A stretch of DNA of 64,000 nt from JACVRX01 sp963831385 (GTDB lineage: Bacteria; Actinomycetota; Actinomycetes; Jiangellales; Jiangellaceae): assembly GCA_963831385.1 (NCBI GenBank), contig CAWHPW010000020.1, positions 62,001-126,000 of the forward strand, given 5' to 3'. The translations under genes and the position numbers were made by a program. Position 1 is the stretch's first letter, and each line of letters begins with the position of its first letter. The notes beneath the pieces were generated by a model. That model saw only the letters and a list, made by a program, of their open reading frames with translations, had not been told where the DNA came from and did no database searches. Positions 44,139 to 52,525 of this stretch are shown piece by piece.

Positions 44139-46145
44139 ATGGACGAGCGACAAATGGGGGCAGGGAAGCACGGCGCGCCGCGCCGGCTGACGAGGCGCCA
44201 GATGCTGGCTCTGGCCGGTACCGGTGGCGCAGCTGCGGCGACCGGTTACCTGGTGGTGCGGACCGCTGGCGCTGACGACGGTAGCGCGGCTCCTCCCGCG
44301 GAACCGACGACACCGAGCCACGAGCACCACAGCCCTTCCAGCAGCCCGTCGGTGACTCAGCCGGGCCCAACGCCGACGGACCTGCCGGCCGCGCGGTGGA
44401 GCGACCCCGCCACCTGGGGCGGCAAGGTGCCGACGGAGACCGACGAGGCCGTCGTCGACCAACCGATCCTGCTGGACGTCGACGCGCGGGTCGCCGGTGT
44501 CCGGATCGATCCCGAGGGCGCTGTGGTCTTCGATCCTGCCGCCAGCCGGACTCTGACCTCGGACCGGAACATCCTCGTGTCGGGGGTGATCAAGGCTCAC
44601 CCGGCGAATCCCGATGTCGTCCATACGATCCAGTTCGTCGAGGTCGACGAGAGCGGCTTCGAAGGCGGGCACACTGAAACACCGTTCGACACCGATGTCG
44701 GGCTCTGGGTGATCTCCGCGGGCGCGATCGACCTGCAGGGCACCCGCAAGACCGCATGGACGAATTTGACCGGCGCCGCCGAAGCCGGCGCGACAACGAT
44801 CAGCGTCGATGTGGCCGACGGCTGGCGCCCAGGTGACGAGATCGTCATCACACCGACCGAGCCGACGACAGCAGGCGAGTACTGGCTGCATCACGATCGC
44901 CTGACGATTGCCGCCGTCGACGGGCAGCTGGTGACCCTGGACAAGCCGCTCCGGTACCCCCACCCGACGGTGACGGTCCGGCCCGGCGTCATCCATCGCG
45001 CCGAGGTGCTGAACCTGTCCCGCAACGTGCGCATCCAGGGCACGCCCGAGGGGCGCTCCCATCTGGCCATGTTGGGAGCGCAGCGTGCGCAGCAGATCGG
45101 GTTCGTTGGATTGCGCTACATGGGTCCGCGGCAAGGTGAGGAAGAGGTCATCGGCCGGTACGCCATCCATTTCCACCTGAACTACGACGGGTCGCGCGGC
45201 TCCGTCGTGGACGGCGTGGTCGCATACGACTCCACCGGCCACGGGTTCGCGGCACACCTGTCCAACGGGGTCACCTTCCGGGATTGCATCGCGCACGACA
45301 TGATCGACGACGCCTTCTGGTGGGACCTGTCCGTCGACGGTGGCCGCGACCTGGTGCCGTCGCACGACACGCTGTACGAGCGCTGCGTCGCACATTTCGT
45401 CAAGAGCGGTGGAAACAGCAAGTTCAACCTCACCGGGTTCCTGATGGGCGCCGGCGAGGGGAACATCGCACGTGGGTGCGTCGCCACTGGAATCGAAGGC
45501 GGCGCCGAATCGTCGGCAGGGTTCCACTGGCCTTCCCATTCGCGGGACAAGAACACCTGGATCTTCGAGGACAACCTCGCGCACAACAACAAGCACAGCG
45601 GCATCTACTTCTGGCAGAACGGCGTGCCGAGGACGATCGTCGATCGGTTCACGGCGTACCACACCGGCCAGGGCATCTTCGCCGGCTCCTACACGAACCT
45701 CGTCTCCTACCGCGACTGCACGATCTACGCGTGCCGGAAGGCCGGATTGATCATCAGCGCGCTGCCCTCCCGCGAGGGCCGTCGCACCGGCGAGACCATC
45801 ACCTACGAGGGCATGTACATCGACCAGCGCAGCCTGTCCGAATTCGCAGTGGAGATCACCAAGCACATCGCCCGAGGCGGCGAAGACCGGATCACCCTGG
45901 TGCAGGGCGGTACGTTCATGGGCGGGCGGGTAGCCCAGATCGGCATTCCCGACGGCGGTAAGCATCCACAGCTCTACGACTTCATCGAATGCACTTTCGG
46001 GGGCAATGCGTTCTGGCTCGGCGAAGGGATGCCCGAGCTGACCGAGCTGCGGGTCGAAGGTGGGCGCGAGTCCTTCGTCGTGCGGCCCGCCGACCAGCCG
46101 GGTGAGGCCCGGCCGGAGTGGAACGCCACCGTCACCAAGGCGTGA
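44139..46145 (+). CDS. Tat-exported G8-domain / parallel beta-helix protein, CEMIP-hyaluronidase-like
   Basis: A 668-residue secreted protein. The twin-arginine signal is LTRRQMLALAG (Arg19-Arg20). A Ser/Pro/Thr-rich linker follows, then a G8-like domain from about 85 (RWSDPATWGGKVPTETDE) to 165, then a long right-handed beta-helix. RYAIHFHLNYDGS with IHFH at 343-346 closely resembles the motif of vertebrate CEMIP/TMEM2 and PKHD1L1, which bind or degrade hyaluronan. Late segments such as NLAHNNKHSGIYFWQNG fit helix coils. The role is probably binding or cleaving the locus polysaccharide; enzymatic activity is unproven. Confidence 0.82.
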   Translation: MDERQMGAGKHGAPRRLTRRQMLALAGTGGAAAATGYLVVRTAGADDGSAAPPAEPTTPSHEHHSPSSSPSVTQPGPTPTDLPAARWSDPATWGGKVPTETDEAVVDQPILLDVDARVAGVRIDPEGAVVFDPAASRTLTSDRNILVSGVIKAHPANPDVVHTIQFVEVDESGFEGGHTETPFDTDVGLWVISAGAIDLQGTRKTAWTNLTGAAEAGATTISVDVADGWRPGDEIVITPTEPTTAGEYWLHHDRLTIAAVDGQLVTLDKPLRYPHPTVTVRPGVIHRAEVLNLSRNVRIQGTPEGRSHLAMLGAQRAQQIGFVGLRYMGPRQGEEEVIGRYAIHFHLNYDGSRGSVVDGVVAYDSTGHGFAAHLSNGVTFRDCIAHDMIDDAFWWDLSVDGGRDLVPSHDTLYERCVAHFVKSGGNSKFNLTGFLMGAGEGNIARGCVATGIEGGAESSAGFHWPSHSRDKNTWIFEDNLAHNNKHSGIYFWQNGVPRTIVDRFTAYHTGQGIFAGSYTNLVSYRDCTIYACRKAGLIISALPSREGRRTGETITYEGMYIDQRSLSEFAVEITKHIARGGEDRITLVQGGTFMGGRVAQIGIPDGGKHPQLYDFIECTFGGNAFWLGEGMPELTELRVEGGRESFVVRPADQPGEARPEWNATVTKA

Positions 46146-47000
46146 TCACCAGCGAGGCGCCGGCGAGCCGAGCAGGGTGACCAGATCGGCGTTGGGGCCG
46201 CGGAAGATCTCACGGAGCCGGCCGGCGACAGCGGGATCGAGGTCGACGACATCAGACGCGCGGCGCGGCCGCGCCGTTGGGCCGTGCCATGGTGGCAGCT
46301 GCAGGAAGTCGACGATTCGCCCGTATTCCTTCGCCGAGTCGGCGAAGACGTCTTCGCTGCGCAGGATCAGGAACCGCTCCTGCGGGTAGTGCGTGAACCA
46401 TCGGCTGAGTTGGTCGGCGTAATGGCCGCGCGCGATGTAGGAGAACCGAAGCAGCGCCTTCGGATTGTGGTCCGGTTCGATCAAGAGCTGGTCGAGGTCT
46501 GTGGCGCAGCGCTCGCCCTCCGCGTCGAGGGCGTCGGCGAACCCGAGCGACTCGTAGCCGAGCCGGACCATGTGCTGGTAATGCGACCACGCCCGATCCA
46601 CCGGATTGCGCAGCAGCACCACCAGCCGAGCGTCAGGGACGGTCGCGGCGGCGCGCTCGGCCGCTAGCGGATGAAAGAGATAGTCGGGGGTCGCCTCGAA
46701 GTTGAGCCGCCGCCGCCCGATGGCCAGCCCGAAATGGGCCCGGTACCACCGCTCGCCGCGGCTGTAGTAACGGCTGAAGTACTCGACCTCCTTGCGGAAC
46801 GAGGGCGCCACATCGGGATGCGCCCGGAGGTTTCGGTACAAGGCGCTGGTGCCGCCGCGCTGGGCGCCGATGACGAGCGCATCGGGCAGCACGCGCCAGC
46901 GCCCGGTCGGAGTGCGGTACCTCATCCGGGCCATGGCGATCCGGTGCCGGACGCCAACCGGAACGCGTGAGCGCAGGTCGTCGAGCACCGCAGTGGCCAT
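46146..47000 (-). CDS. Sulfotransferase E, heparan-sulfate-type
   Basis: A 284-residue sulfotransferase with PAPS loop VIGAQRGGTSALYRNLRAHP, KEVEYFSRYYSRGERWYRAHF, and 3'-phosphate motif LLRNPVDRAWSHYQHM. This is the Sulfotransfer_1/heparan-type pattern shared with gene A. ATG 47,000 is chosen, with GAAAGG upstream. It is divergent from the acyl carrier protein gene (72-base gap) and adjoins the G8 gene stop. Acceptor unknown. Confidence 0.92.
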   Translation of the reverse strand: MATAVLDDLRSRVPVGVRHRIAMARMRYRTPTGRWRVLPDALVIGAQRGGTSALYRNLRAHPDVAPSFRKEVEYFSRYYSRGERWYRAHFGLAIGRRRLNFEATPDYLFHPLAAERAAATVPDARLVVLLRNPVDRAWSHYQHMVRLGYESLGFADALDAEGERCATDLDQLLIEPDHNPKALLRFSYIARGHYADQLSRWFTHYPQERFLILRSEDVFADSAKEYGRIVDFLQLPPWHGPTARPRRASDVVDLDPAVAGRLREIFRGPNADLVTLLGSPAPRW

Positions 47001-47072
47001 GCCAGAGCCTTTCACCTGACCGGGTAGCTCCCGTAGAGTGCGCGCCGGAACCGGGGGCGGAAAGGTGGGGGA

Positions 47073-47333
47073 GTGCACACCAGTCTTGCGGATATCAACG
47101 CGCAGATCCGGACGCTGTTAGCGGGGCGGCTGAAGATCTCGACCGATCAGGCGGTGATCGCCGACCAGGCGTCGCTGCGCGACGTCGGGCTCGACTCGAT
47201 CGCCATCCTTGGTCTGGTCGTCGGCCTGGAGGACGAGTTCGACCTCGAGATCCCCGACACCGATGTCGTCATCGACAACTTCGACAGCGTCGACAGCATC
47301 GCTCGCTACGTCGCTCGTCGGCTCGACAGGTGA
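47073..47333 (+). CDS. Acyl carrier protein
   Basis: An 86-residue carrier protein from GTG 47,073. The phosphopantetheine serine is Ser42 in DVGLDSIAIL, followed by the helix-II pattern VVGLEDEFDLEIPD. The acidic composition and size fit an ACP or a stand-alone carrier. It is coupled (GTGA) to an AMP-ligase gene that presumably loads an acid onto it. There is no ketosynthase nearby, so a single acyl or aryl group is likely carried rather than a polyketide chain. Confidence 0.92.
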   Translation: MHTSLADINAQIRTLLAGRLKISTDQAVIADQASLRDVGLDSIAILGLVVGLEDEFDLEIPDTDVVIDNFDSVDSIARYVARRLDR

Positions 47334-48820
47334 CCTCCGCGCTGACGGTGCCGGCACTGCTTGCTCGCACCGTGGAACGCTTCGAGAGTCGTCCGGCTCT
47401 CATCGACGCCTCGCGGCGCCGGACCTGGGGCGACGTGGCGGGTGACGTCGAGCGGCGGGCTGGCGCTCTTCGCAGTCGTGGCGTGCGCCGCGGCGACGCG
47501 GTGGCGCTCGTTCTCGGCAACGACATGGACTTCGTGACGACGTTCCTGGCCATCGTCTCCGTCGGCGGGATCGCGGTTCCGCTCAATCCGCTGCTGACCG
47601 TCGCCGAACTGGGTCTGTATCTGCGGGACTGCTCGGTGGTGGGCATCGTCACGACCGCCTCTCGAACCCCCGCGATCGCGGCCTGGACGGCGGCCGCGGC
47701 CGGTTCTGGCGTCTGGGTCGCCGATGCCGTCGGGTTTGACACCAAGACCGACGGCGGGCAGCAGACAGCCGACTGCTCACCCGACCTGCCGGCACTGCAC
47801 GCGTTCTCCTCGGGTTCGACCGGCACCCCTAAAGGCATCGTGCGTACCCAAGCAAACCTCGCGTATGAGGCCAACCACTTCTTCGACACTGTGGGCGTCG
47901 GAGACGAGGACGTCATCCTCACGTCGGTGGCGCTCTTCCACGCCCACGGCCTGGGCAACTGCCTGCTGGCTGCGGTTCGGTCCGGAGCCGCCATGATGTT
48001 GCTGGACGGGTTCCATCGCGACGAAGCCTTGGCCGCGATCGAACGGGAGCGGGTGAGCATCTTCCCGACCGTGCCGTTCGTCGCACATGCCCTGGCGGAA
48101 ACCCGACGCTCCGACCGCGCCGACCTGAGCTCGCTGCGGCTCTGTTTCACCGCCGGGGCACCACTGTCACAGGAGACCTTCGACCTTTTTCAGAGCCGGC
48201 TCGGGTTGCCGGTTCGGCAGCTCTACGGATGCAGCGAGGCCGGCTCGGTCACCGTCAACCTGGACGAGGACGTCGGCGCGACGGCGGCTTCGGTTGGGCG
48301 GCCGATGAAGGGTGTCGACCTGGCCGTCGTCGGCGAGCATGGTGAGTCCCGGGGTCCCGGCGAGAACGGCGAGGTCACCTTTGCCAGTCCCGCCCTGACC
48401 ACCGGCTACGTGGGTGTCGATCCGGATAGGAACGATGCCTTCTACGACGGCTGGTTCCGTACCGGCGACCTTGGTCATCTCGACGACGCCGGCAACCTTT
48501 TCATCACCGGTCGGACCAAGCTGTACATCTCCACCGGCGGCTACAAGGTCGACCCCGTCGAGGTCGAGAACGTGCTGCGTGGCCACGCCGGCGTCGCCGA
48601 CGTCGTGGTCGTCGGCATCGAAGGCGCCGTAGGAGAGCAGATCGTCAAGGCCGTCGTCGTGCCGGGCCCGAACGCACCCGACGAGGCGGAGCTACGGCGA
48701 GCGCTGATCGAGGCATGCCGAGCCCGGCTCGCGGTCTACAAGGTTCCGCGCGTGTTCGATTTCCGTGCGGAGATCCCGCGCAGTCCGCTGGGCAAGATCC
48801 TGCGGAAGTATCTGGTCTGA
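47330..48820 (+). CDS. AMP-dependent acid-CoA/ACP ligase
   Basis: A 496-residue ANL-superfamily ligase from GTG 47,330, which overlaps the ACP stop. Motifs are AFSSGSTGTPKGIV, YGCSEAGSVT, WFRTGDLGHL, GRTKLYISTGGYKVDP and the catalytic lysine in SPLGKILRKYLV. It activates a carboxylic acid as an adenylate and transfers it to CoA or, given the neighbour, to the ACP. The acid is not identifiable; fatty and aryl acids are both plausible. Two strong hairpins follow the gene. Confidence 0.92.
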   Translation: MTSALTVPALLARTVERFESRPALIDASRRRTWGDVAGDVERRAGALRSRGVRRGDAVALVLGNDMDFVTTFLAIVSVGGIAVPLNPLLTVAELGLYLRDCSVVGIVTTASRTPAIAAWTAAAAGSGVWVADAVGFDTKTDGGQQTADCSPDLPALHAFSSGSTGTPKGIVRTQANLAYEANHFFDTVGVGDEDVILTSVALFHAHGLGNCLLAAVRSGAAMMLLDGFHRDEALAAIERERVSIFPTVPFVAHALAETRRSDRADLSSLRLCFTAGAPLSQETFDLFQSRLGLPVRQLYGCSEAGSVTVNLDEDVGATAASVGRPMKGVDLAVVGEHGESRGPGENGEVTFASPALTTGYVGVDPDRNDAFYDGWFRTGDLGHLDDAGNLFITGRTKLYISTGGYKVDPVEVENVLRGHAGVADVVVVGIEGAVGEQIVKAVVVPGPNAPDEAELRRALIEACRARLAVYKVPRVFDFRAEIPRSPLGKILRKYLV

Positions 48821-48927
48821 CTTGTTCCCGGCCCGACAACCCCGTGACCCTCGCCGACCTTCGTCATCGCCTGGGCTCTCGGGTTTCGCTGCGCACTCGA
48901 TCACTGGACGGGTAATCTCCGCGCAGC

Positions 48928-48965
48928 CTGGTGAGGGCCGTCTCCCCCGTGGCCGCCCTCACCAG
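48928..48965. terminator. Hairpin terminator 1 after the ligase gene
   Basis: Perfect 11-base arms CTGGTGAGGGC and GCCCTCACCAG with a 16-base loop, extended by GCAG/CTGC pairing with one bulge. It sits 107 bases after the ligase stop. Confidence 0.7.
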
Positions 48966-48971
48966 CTGCGA

Positions 48972-49007
48972 ACGGCCCGCACCACCATCAGGTCAGGTGC
49001 GGGCCGT
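48972..49007. terminator. Hairpin terminator 2, between convergent genes
   Basis: Perfect 12-base arms ACGGCCCGCACC and GGTGCGGGCCGT with a 12-base loop, only 6 bases after the first hairpin. Together they probably insulate the ligase gene from the minus-strand genes coming the other way. Confidence 0.7.
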
Positions 49008-49021
49008 CGTGCCGTGCGACC

Positions 49022-49150
49022 TCAGCGCCGCCGGGTGACGTCGGCGGCGTCGAGCCACACGGCACGCAGCTGATACCTGTTGTCGCTCATCCGCACATAC
49101 CCGTCCCGGCCGTCCACCCCAGCGCAAGCGTCGACCGGATCCTCGCCTCG
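49022..49150 (-). pseudogene. Possible C-terminal remnant of an unknown protein
   Basis: Just downstream of the SDR gene, the minus strand reads an about 40-codon tail ending DACAGVDGRDGYVRMSDNRYQLRAV (split here: RDGYVRMSDN and RYQLRAVWLD) and then a stop. It looks protein-like but has no start and no partner. It may be the end of a lost gene, or chance. Confidence 0.25.
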
Positions 49151-49185
49151 TCGTCGAACACAGTTCGGGCGATGAGTCGGCGCGC

Positions 49186-49882
49186 TCACCAGGCGAGCTG
49201 CTGGCCGTCTTGGAAGAACCCGCCGGTAGGCCCGTCGCTGGGCAGCGTGACGCCCCAGACGATGGAAGCAGCGCCTTCGGCGATGGGTCGCCCGCCGCTG
49301 CCGCCCATGTCCGTGGCGGTCCAACCTGGCGAGACGGCGTTGACCAGCACCGCGGAGCCACGCAGCTCCGCCGCGAGCGTGCGGGTGAGCGCGTTCAACG
49401 CCGCTTTGGTCACGTGGTAGGCCGGGGACCCTGCGCCCATGTCGGTAAGCGACGCCTCCTCGCTGGTTACGTTGACGATGCGCCCGTGCGGGCTTTCGCG
49501 CAGCAGTGGCAGCAGCGCCAGGCAGGTGCGCCACGCGCCGAACAGGTTCGTCTCCATCGCCCTGCGGACGCGTGCCAGATCCGCGCTGGCTGCCATGGCG
49601 TCGGTGTCGTAGTCGACGCCGGCATTGTTCACGAGCGCGTCGCAGCGGCCGTATCGCTCGGCTACCCAGGCCGCTGCCGCGTCGACGCTGCCCTGGTCCG
49701 CAACGTCGAGCTGTCGTGCCGAGGCATTGCCGGGAAGCTGCTTGGCCGCCCGTTCGCCCTTGACCAGCGTCGCGCGAACCGAGCACCACGGAGAAGCCGC
49801 GCTCGGCGAGTTGACGACAGACCTCGACCCCGATGCCCCGATTCGCGCCTGTCACGACAGCAACCGGTTGGGAGATGACCAC
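49186..49882 (-). CDS. Short-chain dehydrogenase/reductase - frameshifted as sequenced
   Basis: NAD(P)-dependent SDR. The first frame, from GTG 49,882, gives the Rossmann motif VAVVTGANRGIGVEVCRQLA and VVLGSRDA. The rest continues one base further on: KGERAAKQLPGNASARQLDV, LVNNAGVDYD, NVTSEEASLTDMG, catalytic YHVTKAALNALTR and VNAVSPGWTATDMGG. The switch falls at about 49,757-49,772. One extra base explains it; error and real decay are both possible. Full-length protein would be about 230 residues. Substrate unknown. It lies downstream of a methyltransferase gene on the same strand, 150 bases away. Confidence 0.82.
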
Positions 49883-50033
49883 GGCAGCAGATACTCGCAC
49901 CCTCCCGCCAAGAGATGGCATTCGTGGGCCAGGTCGCTGTGATTGGCCCTTATCTCACTGCTTTCCGGTCAGCGGCTCTTAGACAAGGAGTGCCGACGAC
50001 GAGGGTCCAGGCAGGGCTCGGGCCCGCTGCCAT

Positions 50034-50834
50034 CTAGGACCTTGCTCGTCCGGTGAGGAGCAGGTGTGGGCTCGCGCCGAGGAGTGATGGAATGGATTCG
50101 ACTCGGTGGATGGTCCGCAGCAGAACCTCACGATCGTCGGAGAGCCAACGGTCTAGATCAGGCAGTAGCCAGGCCGGACCTTCCACGGCCACGACACCGA
50201 CGTCGTGGAGCCCGGCATCAGCGGCTTCGGCCGACAGCTCGTTAGGCAGGTGGAAGAAGGCGGTGGTGAACCAGCCGGGGACGTCACCGGGGTTGCGGTG
50301 TTGGCCGTCGGCCAGGTCGTGCTCGACGATCGCCTCGAAGCCCGGCTCGCGAAGATAGCCGCGGAACAACCCGTCCAGAGTGGACGCATAGCGGCTAATC
50401 GCGGCCGCAACCAGGACGCCATCTGGGCGAAGAACGCGGCGTCCCTCGGCCAACGCCCGCACCCTGTCGGCGCGTTCGGTGAGGTGATAGAGCGGGCCCA
50501 GCAACAACGCAGCGTCGACGCTCGCATCGGGCCATCGCAGCGCGAGCGCATCACCGAGGGTGACGCTGGCCAAGCCGGGCACGGCCCTTGCTTGCTCGAC
50601 GTGCAGCGGTACTGGATCGATCAGGTGAACCTCATGACCCTGAGCCGCCAACGGCCCGGCGTGGGCACCGGCGGCGCCGCCCACGTCGAGAACGACCGCC
50701 GGAGGCGGCGGTAACACTCGGGTCAGCAGTTCCTGGGTTCGTAGGAACTCGAGCCGGCCTACACCGGCAGCGAGGCGGTCACGCTCGTTGCCGCTGAGAT
50801 AGTGGTCGCGGATCCTCGGATCAAGGTCGGGCAT
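50034..50834 (-). CDS. Class I SAM-dependent methyltransferase
   Basis: A 266-residue methyltransferase. The SAM-binding motif is VVLDVGGAAGAHAGPLAAQGHEVHLIDP, here summarised by its core LDVGGAAGAHAG and the ribose-binding LIDP. ALLLGPLYHLTERADRV is motif II-III. The C-terminal half has a helical cap with histidines and tryptophans. Methyltransf_11/25-like; substrate unknown. It is transcribed toward the SDR gene. The 76-base gap to the DapB-like gene suggests a separate or loosely linked transcript. Confidence 0.88.
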   Translation of the reverse strand: MPDLDPRIRDHYLSGNERDRLAAGVGRLEFLRTQELLTRVLPPPPAVVLDVGGAAGAHAGPLAAQGHEVHLIDPVPLHVEQARAVPGLASVTLGDALALRWPDASVDAALLLGPLYHLTERADRVRALAEGRRVLRPDGVLVAAAISRYASTLDGLFRGYLREPGFEAIVEHDLADGQHRNPGDVPGWFTTAFFHLPNELSAEAADAGLHDVGVVAVEGPAWLLPDLDRWLSDDREVLLRTIHRVESIPSLLGASPHLLLTGRARS

Positions 50835-50910
50835 ACGGCCGGTTTAGCTGGCTGGCAGCGTCGACGCAACGCGTGGGTCGATTTCGGCGTATCCCCTCAG
50901 TGCGGGCTGG

Positions 50911-51708
50911 TCAGTCGTAGAGCAGTGAGTCGAGTCCGCGGCGTACGCCGATGACATCGGTGACCTTGCGGATGGCCAGCAGGGTGCCCGCGACGTAGGG
51001 TTCGGGGCTCGGCCCCGGGTCGTGCCGCAGAAGGAGTCGCTCACCCGCGCTGGCGAACACGATCTCGGTCGTCACCACAAAGGTAGGCAGCCGGATCGAG
51101 TGGATGCGGGTGCCGGCGACCTCGACGCCCCGGGCCTCGATAGGACCGTGGACGTCTCCTACTGGCAGACCGGGCGACGGTCGGCGGACCTGAGCGAGGG
51201 TCTCGGCGAGCTCACGCGAGGTGCCGCTGGGAACGTCGGATTTGGAGTCGCCGCCGTAGTCGATCACCTCCCAGTGGCCGAAGTGCTCGGCGGCCATCGC
51301 GGCGGCCCGCCGCAGGATGGCGGCCATGACCGAGAAGTTCCCGGCGGCGATGATGCCCACACTGTGGGCACGGGCGCGTTCATTCAGAGCGGCGTAGTCG
51401 GGCGCGGTTAGCCCACTGGAGCCCACGACCACGTGGACGCCGGCATCCACGGCGGTCTCCACGTTGCTCCTGACCGCGGCCGCGCCGGTGTAGTCGACGA
51501 GCACGTCTATGGGCACGGCGACCAGCGCTTCGGCCACGCTCCCGTACACCTTTCCGTCCGCGTTCACGCCAATGACGTCAGTCAAGGCACGCCCGGCTGC
51601 GGACCGGGATACCCCAGCGACCAGGGTGAGGTCGTCGGACTCATGGATGGCGGCCAGGATGGGCGGCGCGGCCCAGCCGGTCACACCGGCGAAGCAGACC
51701 TTGGTCAT
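50911..51708 (-). CDS. DapB-like dihydrodipicolinate reductase family protein
   Basis: A 265-residue protein from ATG 51,708, which has AAGGAG 6 bases upstream. The N-terminal GVTGWAAPPILAAI and VLVDYTGAAAVRSNVETAV, then GSSGLTAPDYAAL and NFSVMAAILRRAA, match the dapB reductase family, with EVIDYGGDSKSDVPSGTSREL in the substrate domain. The nucleotide-binding loop is altered from the canonical GxxGRMG (here GVTGWAA), so it may be a homologue with another role rather than the lysine-pathway enzyme. Confidence 0.82.
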   Translation of the reverse strand: MTKVCFAGVTGWAAPPILAAIHESDDLTLVAGVSRSAAGRALTDVIGVNADGKVYGSVAEALVAVPIDVLVDYTGAAAVRSNVETAVDAGVHVVVGSSGLTAPDYAALNERARAHSVGIIAAGNFSVMAAILRRAAAMAAEHFGHWEVIDYGGDSKSDVPSGTSRELAETLAQVRRPSPGLPVGDVHGPIEARGVEVAGTRIHSIRLPTFVVTTEIVFASAGERLLLRHDPGPSPEPYVAGTLLAIRKVTDVIGVRRGLDSLLYD

Positions 51709-51925
51709 GGCTTGCTCCTTGCGTCTCGTTGTGGTGGGCAGTTCGGACGGCGACCCATGCTGGCTGACCCACGCCGATCCCCATGCTGTCGTGCCATGAG
51801 ACCGAGCGCAGCGACTGCTGAGGGCGATTGTTGGGTCCCGCACCTTCGAGGCGTCGGTGGCAGCGCCGTCAACGACACCGCATCGGGCAAAATGGCTGGT
51901 ACGGCGGGACCTTCCCTTCCGTCGA

Positions 51926-51966
51926 GGTCCCGTTCCGGAGCCTGTAGCAAAAGCCGGAACGGGACC
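51926..51966. promoter_or_regulatory. Strong hairpin in the leader region of the DUF98-like gene
   Basis: Perfect 13-base arms GGTCCCGTTCCGG (51,926-51,938) and CCGGAACGGGACC (51,954-51,966) with a 15-base loop. It lies 88 bases before the DUF98-like start, between two divergent genes, so it cannot end either of them. It may be an attenuator or operator. A smaller GGCGCC-TTC-GGCGCC hairpin follows near 52,007-52,021. Otherwise the 346-base gap shows no gene. Confidence 0.5.
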
Positions 51967-52054
51967 GCCTCAATTCAGCGGCAGTCCACTAGGATTTGGC
52001 GCGCTGTTGGCGCCTTCGGCGCCACGTAGGTCCCCTGAACGAAGGAAGCTCTCG

Positions 52055-52525
52055 ATGGCCGACATCGTCGATCTCGCCCAGTTGTTGACCAAGCTCGAGG
52101 GCTTCACCCCGATGCGCAGGGTCCTGCTCGCAACGGCCGGCACCCTGCAGGGCACGCTCACTGCCTACTTCGGCGCGCCGGTCACGATCGACGTGGTATC
52201 TCAGACGGTCGACGACGGGAACATCCGCCGAACCGTGAACCTTGTCTGCAAGGAGCGTGGTCTGGTCACGTGTATGGCCGAGACCGACGTCCACGTCGAC
52301 GATGCAGAGATCCGGCAACTGATCATCGAGCAGAGCATCGGCCTGGGCCAGATCTCGGCGCTGCTTGGCGTCCGATCCACCTTCGAGCTCCAGGAAGCCT
52401 CCCAGGACGACACGTCGTTCTGGCGGACGTACCTGCTCTGGGGTGACGGCTTCCGATACCAGATCACCGAGCGCTTCCCGGCCGACCTTTACGCCGATTT
52501 CGAGACCAGCTCCGTTCACGGATGA
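52055..52525 (+). CDS. DUF98 / chorismate-lyase-like protein
   Basis: A 156-residue protein from ATG 52,055 with GAAGGAAG upstream. RRVLLATAGTLQGTLTAYFG, VSQTVDDG, and the C-terminal GVRSTFELQ and FWRTYLLWGDGFRYQITERFP resemble the chorismate lyase / DUF98 fold (UbiC and mycobacterial Rv2949c), which releases 4-hydroxybenzoate and pyruvate from chorismate. The match is by pattern and moderate. The stop overlaps sulfotransferase F (ATGA), so it may supply or bind an aromatic acceptor that is sulfated. Confidence 0.6.
   Translation: MADIVDLAQLLTKLEGFTPMRRVLLATAGTLQGTLTAYFGAPVTIDVVSQTVDDGNIRRTVNLVCKERGLVTCMAETDVHVDDAEIRQLIIEQSIGLGQISALLGVRSTFELQEASQDDTSFWRTYLLWGDGFRYQITERFPADLYADFETSSVHG

Noticed and set aside
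42777..45965. A 1062-codon open frame on the minus strand
   Set aside because: It lies antisense to sulfotransferase D, the acetyltransferase and the G8 protein, all with clear motifs. Long antisense frames arise from GC-rich third positions here. The frame itself shows no domain.
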